Assembly (NCBI RefSeq): GCF_902506165.1
Contig: NZ_LR733817.1
Span: forward strand, 2,899,937-2,963,936
Direction: 5' to 3'
Source of the DNA: Bosea sp. 29B
GTDB taxonomy: Bacteria > Pseudomonadota > Alphaproteobacteria > Rhizobiales > Beijerinckiaceae
Length of the DNA stretch: 64,000 nt
In this document: in pieces, positions 54,655 to 63,500 of the stretch
Layout of the letters: every line of letters begins with the position of its first letter
Position numbering within the stretch: position 1 is the stretch's first letter
Notes under the pieces: model-generated
What the model saw: the letters and a program-made list of their open reading frames with translations, nothing else
What the model was told of the DNA's origin: nothing
Databases searched by the model: none
Program-made: the position numbers and the translations under genes

Positions 54655-55215
54655 ATGACGCCCTCTTCCAAAGCAACGCAGCCGCCCTTCACGTTGGCGG
54701 CGATCAACGCCATGGATCGGCCCGCTTTCGTATCCGCCTTCGGCGCGATCTTCGAGCACTCGTCCTGGGTCGCCGAGGCGGCCTTCGCGGCCCGCCCCTT
54801 CGCCAGCGTCGACGCGATGCACGCGGCGATGATAGCCGCCGTCCGCGGCAGCGACGAGGCGAAGCTGATCGCGCTGCTCTGCGCCCATCCGGAGCTTGCC
54901 GGGCGCGAGGCGAAGCGGGGCGAGCTGACCCAGTCCTCCGATGTCGAGCAGGCCAGCGCCGGCCTCACCAGCCTGACTCAGGCGGAGGTCCGGCTGATCG
55001 ACACGCTCAACCGCGCCTATCGCGAGCGCCACGGCTTCCCGTTCATCGCCTGCGTCAGGCACTACACCAAGGCCGGCATCTATGCCGAGCTCGCCCGCCG
55101 CGCGGCGCGCGACACCGCCCCGGAACGCGAGGAAGCGCTCGCCCAGATCAGCTTCATCACCCGCAGCCGCCTCGCGCAGGTGACCGATGAATCGCAGGCC
55201 TCCCGCGCGGCCTGA
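54655..55215 (+). CDS. uraD: 2-oxo-4-hydroxy-4-carboxy-5-ureidoimidazoline (OHCU) decarboxylase
   Basis: A 186-residue protein, start MTPSSKATQPPFTL at 54655 with AGGA eight bases upstream. The family motifs are clear: FEHSSWVAEAAFAARPF, the catalytic H78 in AHPELAGREAKRGELTQSS, and GFPFIACVRHYTKAGI. It converts OHCU to S-allantoin, the third step of urate breakdown. It is the first gene of the ureide operon and is followed by two hydroxyisourate hydrolase genes. Confidence 0.93.
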   Translation: MTPSSKATQPPFTLAAINAMDRPAFVSAFGAIFEHSSWVAEAAFAARPFASVDAMHAAMIAAVRGSDEAKLIALLCAHPELAGREAKRGELTQSSDVEQASAGLTSLTQAEVRLIDTLNRAYRERHGFPFIACVRHYTKAGIYAELARRAARDTAPEREEALAQISFITRSRLAQVTDESQASRAA

Positions 55216-55248
55216 GACCAGCAAACGCATGACATCGAGGGAGCATTC

Positions 55249-55749
55249 ATGGATCGCCTGATCACCGACCGGCGACGGATCCTGGCGGCTGGGGCGGCGG
55301 TTGTCGCCGCGCCGGCTCTCGCCCGGGCCCAGAGCCCGCAACCTGGCCAGCAGCCCGGCGCGCTGACGGTGGCGCCTGTCTCGCAGACCGGCTTGAGCCC
55401 GCGCCTGACCATGCACGCGATCGACACCTATCACGGCCTGCCGGGCGCCGGCATGACCTGCGACCTTTCTGTGCTCGACGGCGATCGCTACCACCCGCTC
55501 AAGACGGTGGTGACGGCGCAGAACGGACGCACCGACGAGCCGCTGCTCGTCGACGAGGCGCTGAAGGCCGGGCGCTACGAACTCCTGTTGCATGTCGAGG
55601 ATTATTTCCGGGCACGGGGCGCGCAATTGCCGACGCCGAATTTCCTCAAGACCGTCCCGATCCGCTTCGTCATCGCCGATCTCGGGCAGCGCTATCACCT
55701 GCCCGTGCTGTTCTCGCCCTGGGGCTATTCCTATTACCGCGGCAGCTGA
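55249..55749 (+). CDS. 5-hydroxyisourate hydrolase-like (transthyretin-like) protein with Tat-type signal
   Basis: A 166-residue protein with an N-terminal twin-arginine-type leader, TDRRRILAAGAAVVAAPALA (about residues 6-25), then a Pro/Gln-rich linker. The TTHL domain from about residue 50 has LTMHAIDTYHGLPGAG (H56), NGRTDEPLLVDE and the terminal RYHLPVL ... YYRGS, keeping the catalytic His, Arg, His and YRGS set. It is therefore likely an exported, folded HIU hydrolase. A second, cytoplasmic copy follows 12 bases later. The leader and extra length are unusual beside the canonical 110-120-residue enzyme. Confidence 0.88.
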   Translation: MDRLITDRRRILAAGAAVVAAPALARAQSPQPGQQPGALTVAPVSQTGLSPRLTMHAIDTYHGLPGAGMTCDLSVLDGDRYHPLKTVVTAQNGRTDEPLLVDEALKAGRYELLLHVEDYFRARGAQLPTPNFLKTVPIRFVIADLGQRYHLPVLFSPWGYSYYRGS

Positions 55750-55760
55750 GGAGCACGGTC

Positions 55761-56114
55761 ATGGCTGGCATCACCACGCATATCCTCGATTCCAACCGCG
55801 GCCGGCCGGTGGCGGGCGTCCGGATCGACCTCTCGATCAGGCTGGGCGAGGGCTGGACCCTGGTCAAATCGGCGACGACCAACCAGGACGGCCGCACCGA
55901 CGCGCCGCTCGTCCGCCCGGAGGATGCCAGGCTCGGCGAATACGAGCTCGTCTTCCATGTCGACGAGTATCTGCGCAGCCAGGCTGGCGCGGGCGATCCG
56001 GCGCCGTTCATCGATCGCCCGGCGGTCCGCTTCTCCGTCTTCGACGTGAAGCAGCACTATCACGTGCCGCTGCTGTGCACGCCGGGAAGCTGTTCGACCT
56101 ATCGCGGCAGCTGA
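55761..56114 (+). CDS. uraH: 5-hydroxyisourate hydrolase
   Basis: A 117-residue enzyme of normal length with no signal peptide: ITTHILDSNRGRPVAGVRID, QDGRTDAPLV and HYHVPLLCTP ending TYRGS. All active-site elements of the HIU hydrolase family (His near the N-terminus, Arg in GRTD, His in YHVPLL and the YRGS tail) are present. It hydrolyses 5-hydroxyisourate to OHCU, the substrate of UraD. It lies in tandem after a longer, Tat-leader paralog. No urate oxidase gene is visible in the window. Confidence 0.93.
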   Translation: MAGITTHILDSNRGRPVAGVRIDLSIRLGEGWTLVKSATTNQDGRTDAPLVRPEDARLGEYELVFHVDEYLRSQAGAGDPAPFIDRPAVRFSVFDVKQHYHVPLLCTPGSCSTYRGS

Positions 56115-56231
56115 GAGCGTGCCGCCGGCCGAAACGGCAGGGCACGGGCATTCCACGTCCGAGTACGATGTGAAGCGGGGCGCGTCGCCCCGGCATCGCG
56201 AGTTCATCGTCATCTTGCAGGAGGAACCATC

Positions 56232-57281
56232 GTGCCGAGCATCAACCGCAGGGCCTTTTCCGCCGGCCTCGCCGCCAGCGCGGCCATCATCCCGATGAGC
56301 GCCTCCGCCCAGGCGCAGCGCTACAAGCTGCTGCTCAACACCTCGCTATCGGGCCCGGTCTCGTTCTTCCTGCTGGCCGAGGACCGCGGCTATCTGCGCG
56401 AGGAAGGCCTCGACATCGCCTTCTCGCCCGGCGACGGCGCTGCTGCGATCATCCCGCAGGTGAAGGCCGGCAATTTCGACGTCGGCTATGGCGACATCTC
56501 GGCCTTGATCGAGCGCATCGCCCGCAGCGCTCCGTACCAGGGGCCGGTGGCGATCTGGACCACCTTCAACAGCGTGCCCTTCACCATCGCCGTTCCCGCC
56601 GACAGCCCGATCCGCTCACCCAAGGATTTCGAAGGCAAGACGATCTCGGGTCATCCGGTCGATGCCGCGCTGATCACCTTCGACATGTTCGCGCGTGCCA
56701 ACGGCGTCGACGTCAGCAAGGTCAAGGTCGTCGAGTCGCCGGCGGCGATGGGCAACCAGGTCGCCGACATGCTGAAGGGCAAGGGCGCGCAGGGCGTGTT
56801 CGGCTTCGTCAACACGATCATCGCCTCGGTGGCACCGCTCGGCATCGACGGGCGCAAGGAGCTGCGATTCCTGAACTATGCCGACCACCTGCCGGACATG
56901 TACGGCAACACCCTGTTCGTGACACGCGAACTCTACAGCGCCAATCCGCGGGCGCTCTCGGGCATGGTGCGCGCCTTCAACCGGGCCCTGTCCGACACGA
57001 CGAAGGACCCCAATCTCGCGATCGAGGCGCTGGCCAAGCGCGAGCCGTCGATCCGGCGCGACGTCAACCTGACCCGTCTCGTCGGCACGCTGAAGAGCGA
57101 GATGGCGCATCCGGAAGGCAAGCGGATCGGCGTCGGCGACATGGACGATGCCCGCCTCGGCCGCCTGATCGCCCTGATCGTCGAGACCAAGAAGCTGCCG
57201 CGCACGCCGTCCCTGCGCGAGGTGTTCGACCGCTCCTTCCTGCCGCCGGATCAGGAGCGCATCCGCTCGCTTGCAGGGTAG
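56232..57281 (+). CDS. ABC transporter substrate-binding protein, NMT1/SsuA type
   Basis: A 349-residue periplasmic protein starting at GTG 56232 with AGGAGG about seven bases upstream. The leader INRRAFSAGLAASAAIIPMS is twin-arginine-like, with cleavage near ASAQA. The core has LLLNTSLSGPVSFFLLAEDR, GYLREEGLDIAFSPGDGAAA and NFDVGYGDISALIERIAR, typical of nitrate/sulfonate/pyrimidine-precursor binding proteins. Its partner permease and ATPase are not in the window and may have been lost or displaced with the truncated puuE. Its operon position suggests a purine- or ureide-related ligand. Confidence 0.9.
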   Translation: MPSINRRAFSAGLAASAAIIPMSASAQAQRYKLLLNTSLSGPVSFFLLAEDRGYLREEGLDIAFSPGDGAAAIIPQVKAGNFDVGYGDISALIERIARSAPYQGPVAIWTTFNSVPFTIAVPADSPIRSPKDFEGKTISGHPVDAALITFDMFARANGVDVSKVKVVESPAAMGNQVADMLKGKGAQGVFGFVNTIIASVAPLGIDGRKELRFLNYADHLPDMYGNTLFVTRELYSANPRALSGMVRAFNRALSDTTKDPNLAIEALAKREPSIRRDVNLTRLVGTLKSEMAHPEGKRIGVGDMDDARLGRLIALIVETKKLPRTPSLREVFDRSFLPPDQERIRSLAG

Positions 57282-57307
57282 GGCACTGGGGCCGACGCCG
57301 TGGGATC

Positions 57308-57328
57308 GGTGGGAGCCATGCTCCCGCC
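57308..57328. terminator. possible hairpin after the binding-protein gene
   Basis: GGTGGGAGC-cat-GCTCCCGCC, 9-base arms with one mismatch, 27 bases past the binding-protein stop. No T tract follows. The rest of the 57282-57437 gap shows no gene. Confidence 0.4.
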
Positions 57329-57437
57329 GCTTCGGCGAGAGTCGACTTCGGGCTAAGCCGGGTCGCGGAAAACACCTCTGTCGCCAACGGCTTGCGAGCC
57401 GCATTTGAATCACCGTCGCATGGACTTGAATCACCTG

Positions 57438-57503
57438 ATGAGCACTTCCTACCCGCGCGACCTCGTCGGCTATGGCCGTAACGCCCCGCATCCGCATTGG
57501 CCG
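57438..57503 (+). pseudogene. puuE: puuE (allantoinase) 5' remnant, 22 codons
   Basis: ATG 57438 reads MSTSYPRDLVGYGRNAPHPHW followed by Pro, which is the distinctive N-terminus of the polysaccharide-deacetylase-like allantoinase PuuE (normally followed by PGGARIAVQFVLNYEEGGEN-like sequence and about 280 further residues). Here the match ends at the Pro codon and the next bases belong to glycine-rich repeat DNA; the frame then degenerates into Arg runs and stops at 57629. The location in the ureide operon supports the identity. Allantoinase activity from this copy is lost. Confidence 0.8.
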
Positions 57504-60500
57504 TACGGCGGCCCACTCGATCGGAGCCTCGTTGCAGAGCAAGGGCGGCGATGGCGGCGCCGGAGGAAAAGGCGGCGACGGCGGCGATGGGAATGTCGCC
57601 ACCTTCCTCATTTTCGAGATTCTCGGTGATGGCGGCGATGGCGGCGGGGGCGCAGGCGGCGGCGGAGGTGGAGCCGGGCTCAGCCTCGTCGAGGGCGGCT
57701 CGGTCAATTTGCTCGGTAACAATCGGCTGACGGGCGGACATGGCGGCGACGGTGGCGATGGCGGAAGGGGCGGCAGCGGCCAGGGCACGTCCTCCAAACG
57801 GGTTGACGGCTGGGGTGGAAACGGCGGGGATGGCGGTGAAGGCGGCGTCGGCCTGTCGTTGTCACGCGGCAGCGCATCGATCGGAGCAGGATCGACCATC
57901 AAGGGCGGCAATGGCGGCCGCGGCGGCAATGGTGGCGACAGCGGTCCAGGCAAGACGAACAGCAACGCTCTGGACGACAGCGGTTCGGACAGCGCGATCG
58001 GCGGCGCTCAGGACTACGACCGGCCGGCCGCCAAGACGGCAGGCGATGGCGGCCGCGGCGGCGACGGCGGCAATGGCGTCACCATCCGCAATGGCGCAAC
58101 ACTGACGACTGCGCCGGGTGTTTCGATCACGGGCGGGAATGGTGGCGACGGCGGCCAGAATGGGATCAAATCGCGATCCACATTCGGCAGCGTGCGACGC
58201 CATGCGAATGGCGGCTCCGGCGGTTCAGGTGGCAGCGGCGTCGTCGCCGATCAGTCGGGCGCCACGATCATCAACGCTGCCGGCGCGGCGATCGTCGGAG
58301 GAGGCGCCGGCGCTGGCGGTGCGTGGCGCGGATCGGTCAGTCGCGACCGAGGTCAGGCAGGCGCTGCTGGCAGGGCCGGCGCCGGAATCGTGGCGACGGG
58401 CGGCAATGTCGCGATCATCAATAGCGGCGTCATCAGCGGCGGGCGCAATCGCAACGGCACGCGCGGCGCTGCCATCACATTTGCCGGCAGCGGCAACTCG
58501 CTTGAACTGCAGGCTGGCTCCGCCATCGTCGGTCAGGTGCTTGGCGGCAGCAATGCGACGCTGATCCTGGGCGGTGCGGCGGATGCGAGTTTCGACTTGC
58601 GCGGGCTGGGCTCGCAATATCAAGGCTTCTCGGACTTCAACAAGACCGGCACGAGCAGCTGGACGCTGTCGGGCACCACCAGCGCCTTCAAGGGCGACAT
58701 GGCGATCGATGGCGGAGCGCTCGTCTTCTCGGCAGGAACACAACTGACGGCGACGAATGCGCAGATCGCGAACGGCGCAGGCGCCGTGGCCGCCGTCACC
58801 GTCGCGGGAGCAGGATCGCAATGGATCGCCGACGGTCGGATCGACGTCGGCCATCAGGGCCAGGGCAGCCTGACGGTCGCCAATGGCGGAACCGTGCGCG
58901 CCAACACGATCGGCGTCGGGACCGGAGCGGGAGGCTCCGGCGCGATCCATGTCACCGGCAGCGGTTCGCATGTCGAGGCGAGCAGCCTCGTGCTCGGCGA
59001 TGGTGGTGCGGGCTCGGCCGTGGTCTCCGGCGCCGGATCGAGCCTGAGCGCGACCGACTTCACGGTCGGACAGTCTGGCAACGGTACGCTCACCGTCGCC
59101 AATGGCGGCAAGGCCGGCCCCGGACGCGGCAGGCGGATCGCTGTCGCTAAGAACTCGGGCAGCACCGGCACGATCAATATCGGTGCCGCGGCAGGGCAGA
59201 CGGCAACGACGGCGGGCAGGATCGAGGGCGATGTCCAGTTCGGCGCTGGCACGGGCACGCTGGTGTTCAACCATACGGACAGCGGCTACAGCTTCTCGAA
59301 CGCGATCTCTGGCGCCGGGACAATCAGCGTGCTCTCCGGCACAACGATCCTGACCGCGGACAGCTCGGGTTTCTCGGGCACGACGACGGTGTCGAACGCG
59401 ACGCTTGTGCTGAGTGGTGCGCGGGTCGGCGGGTCGCTTGCGATCGATGGCGGCGGCACGGTTGCCGGCGAAGGTTCGATCGGCGCGACGACGGTCAACA
59501 GCGGCGGCACGCTTTCGCCCTCGGGCAAGACCTCGCTGACCGTCAATGGCGATCTCACCGCCCATGCCGGCGGCACGATCAGGCCGTCGGATGCCGCCGC
59601 GCTCGTCGTCAACGGCACGCTGACGCTCGAGGCCGGCAGCGCTTACGACTACAGGCTGCATGGCTACGGAGCCTCCTCGCCGGGCTCGGCGACGACGCGG
59701 GTCAACGGCGATCTCGCCTTGAACGGTGGCACGCTCAACCTCGCCGGCGGCTCACAGCCGGCGATCGGCTATCACCGCGTCATCAGCTATAGCGGCAGCC
59801 TGACGGGCAGCGGGCTTGTCATCGGCAGCACCCCGGTCACGAGCCCGGTGGCCTATACCTACACGCCCGACACCTCGCAGGCCGGCAAGGTCGACGTCGT
59901 CGTCACCCCGAACGGGCTCGACATCTTGCAGCTCTGGGGCACGACGCCGGCCGGCGGCGGGGACGGCGTCTGGAACGCCGGCAATACGAACTGGTGGAAC
60001 CTCGGCGGCGCGGCGACGGCGTCATGGGGCGGTGCCTATGGCGTCTTCCGCGGCCCCGGCGGCACGATCACGATCGAGGGCACGCAGAACGCGGTCGGGC
60101 TGCAGTTCGCTGGCGGCAGCTATACGCTGGTCGGTGGCGCCGGCGGCGTGATCGGCCAGAACTGCCAGCCAGGCCTGCCTTGCTTCGTCTGGGGTATGGA
60201 TGGTGGGGACGGATATTACGGCGGCAGCGGCGGTACTGGTGGCGACGGCGGCGCCGGGTTCTACGCTTATGGGGCAAGCCCGGTCATCGTCCAGAATGAG
60301 GGCGTCATTCGCGGTGGCGACGCCGGTGCCGGCGGTGCTGGCGGCAGAGGTGGTGGCGGCAAGAGCAGCGGTACCGGTGGCGATGGCGGCAATGGCGGCT
60401 ATGGTGGCGATGGCGTCGTTCTGAGGACCGGCGCCAGCCTGGAGGTCCAGGCAGGCGGCTTCGTTGGCGGTGGCAAGGGCGGTGCCGGCGGCACCGGTGG

Positions 60501-63500
60501 CGCGTCGGGCTACAACGTCTACGGGTTCAATCCCGGCTCTGACGGAGCCATGGGACACGGTGGACGCGGCGGGCGAGGCGTCTCGGGCAGCGGCGGCGTC
60601 AGGATCGTCGCGGCCGGCCGGATCGAAGGCGGCCTCAACGCCGACGGCTCATATTCGGATGCCATCAACCTCTGGGGCGGCGGCAACACGCTGGAACTGC
60701 AGGCGGGCTACCAGTTCCTCGGCAATGTCGTCCTCACCCGCAATGATGCCAGCCCGAACGCGCTCGTCCTCGGCGGCTGGCAGGACAGCAGCTTCGACTT
60801 CGTCGCGTTGGGCAATGCGACCCAGGCCTTCGGGATATTCGAGAAGGACGGTGCGAGCACCTGGACCGTCATGGGCACGGCAGGCTTCGGTCAGGTTCTC
60901 GTCAAGAGTGGTGAACTCGCCCTGTCGGGGACGACCCGGCTGACCAGCGCCAGCACGAGCGTCGATGCGGAGGCGGGCAGCAGTGCTGCCGTGACGATCT
61001 CCGGGGCGGGCGCGACATGGGCTAACGCCAATGCGTTCGTGATCGGCGACCGGGGCAGTGGCATGCTCACCATCTCTGGCGGCGGCCAGGTGAAAGGCGG
61101 CAGCACCGTGATCGGCGCGCAGGCAGGCGCAACCGGCACGGTTACGCTGACCGGGGCAGGCACGCGCTGGGATAATTTCTCACTGATGGTCGGCGAAAGC
61201 GGGCAGGGGCAGGTCACAGTCTCCGGTGGCGCCAGGCTGTCCAGCAATCGCGCCGAGATCGGAACGAAGGCCGGTTCGAGCGGATCGGTGACGATCACGG
61301 GGAGTGGTTCGTCCTGGGACGCCAGCAATCGCGGCAGTGGCTACAACCCACTCCGGATCGGCAATGGCAGCCTGGCGATCTCGGACGGCGGCTACGCCAA
61401 TGGCGGCAGCATGCTCATCGGCACGCTCGCCGGGGCCACCGGCGAAGTGGTGGTCAGCGGTGCGGGATCGACACTCCACACCGGTGACATCGTGATCGGC
61501 TCGGGCGGCAGCGGCGTGCTGACCCTCACGGACGGCGGCACTCTGAAATATGGCGGCCGGATGCTCTATGTCGGCAGCGGCGGATCATCAGGCACATTGA
61601 ACATCGGCGCGGCCAGCGGAGCAGCGGCTGCGGCGCCTGGACAGATCGTCGGCGGCTACAGGATTAGCCTCGCCTCGAACGGCACGCTTGTTTTCAACCA
61701 CACCGACGGCGACTACAGGTTCGGCTCTAATTTCGATGGCTCGGGCCGGGTCCGGTTTCTGAGCGGGACGACGATCTTCGAGCGCTATCTCGACGCCTCC
61801 GGCTTCACCGGCACGATGACGGTGACGAGCAGCACGCTTGTGCTGAGCGGTGCGCGGGTCGGCGGTGTGGTCGCGGTCGATGGTGGCGGCACGGTTGCCG
61901 GCGAAGGTTCGATCGGCGCGACGACGGTCAACAGCGGCGGCACGCTTTCGCCCTCGGGCAAGACCTCGCTGACCGTCAATGGCGATCTCACCGCCCATGC
62001 CGGCGGCACGATCAGGCCGTCGGATGCCGCCGCGCTCGTCGTCAACGGCACGCTGACGCTCGAGGCCGGCAGCGCTTACGACTACAGGCTGCATGGCTAC
62101 GGAGCCTCCTCGCCGGGCTCGGCGACGACGCGGGTCAACGGCGATCTCGCCTTGAACGGTGGCACGCTCAACCTCGCCGGCGGCTCACAGCCGGCGATCG
62201 GCTATCACCGCGTCATCAGCTATAGCGGCAGCCTGACGGGCAGCGGGCTTGTCATCGGCAGCACCCCGGTCACGAGCCCGGTGGCCTATACCTACACGCC
62301 CGACACCTCGCAGGCCGGCAAGGTCGACGTCGTCGTCACCCCGAACGGGCTCGACATCTTGCAGCTCTGGGGCACGACGCCGGCCGGCGGCGGGGACGGC
62401 GTCTGGAACGCCGGCAATACGAACTGGTGGAACCTCGGCGGCGCGGCGACGGCGTCATGGGGCGGTGCCTATGGCGTCTTCCGCGGCCCCGGCGGCACGA
62501 TCACGATCGAGGGCACGCAGAACGCGGTCGGGCTGCAGTTCGCTGGCGGCAGCTATACGCTGGTCGGTGGCGCCGGCGGCAGCCTCAACCTGCACGGCTA
62601 CAACACTGGCGGCATCGTCATCACCACGCCGGAGATCCGCGTGCTCGACGGCGAGACCGCGACGATCGCGGTCAGCATCACCGGCACGGACGGGCTGGAG
62701 AAGACCGGCGACGGCACGCTGATCCTGTCGGGCGCCAACAGCTACAGCGGCGGCACCGTGATCTCGGGCGGCACCTTGCAGGTCTTTGCCGACGCCAATC
62801 TCGGTGCGGTGACTGGCGGGCTGACCTTCGACAACGGCGCGCTTCATACGACCGCGAACATCGCCTCGAACCGCACGATCGACCTGCGCGACACCGGCGC
62901 GGTCGTGACCGATGCCGGCACGACGCTGACCTTGACCGGCACGGTCTCCGGCGCCGGCGGGCTGATCAAGGCGGGCGACGGCACGCTGCTGCTGAGCGGG
63001 AGCAACAACTGGTCGGGCGGCACCCTGATCACCGCCGGCACGCTCCGGGCCGGCAGTGCCGGCGCCCTGCCGGTGATGACCGACTGGGTCCTGACCGGCG
63101 GCAGGCTCGATCTCAGCGGTTATGACCTGTCGATGCGCTTCCTTGCCGGCAGCGGCGGCGAGATCGCGCTGGGCAGTGCCGACCTCACCGTCGATCAGAC
63201 GCAGGACAGCCTCTACGCCGGCACCGTCACCGGCGCCGGCCGCCTGCTCAAGGACGGTTCGGGAACCCTGCTCCTGACCGGGACCAGCAGCTATGCCGGC
63301 GGTACCGTGATCCGCGACGGCACGCTGGCGATCGTCGCCGATGCCAATCTCGGCGCTGCCGGCTCAAGCATCGCCTTCGACGGCGGCGGCCGCCTGGCGA
63401 GCTATGCCGACATCACCAGCGGGCGCTCCATCACGCTGTCGGGCACCGGCACGATCGAGACCTATGCCGGCACGAGCTTCGTCCTCGGCGGATCGATCAG

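Noticed and set aside
54475..55698. N-terminal extension of the minus-strand LysR to 55698
   Set aside because: It is antisense to uraD and the first HIU hydrolase gene; the LysR HTH begins right after ATG 54474.
57472..57540. A signal peptide for the giant passenger
   Set aside because: The residues before the first Gly-rich repeat (MAVTPRIRIGRTAAHSIG) have no hydrophobic core and come partly from puuE DNA read in another frame.
56616..59661. Long minus-strand Pro/Arg/Ala-rich frames opposite the glycine-rich gene
   Set aside because: GGC and GCC repeats leave the complementary strand open; the products are low-complexity antisense readings without a ribosome-binding site or family.
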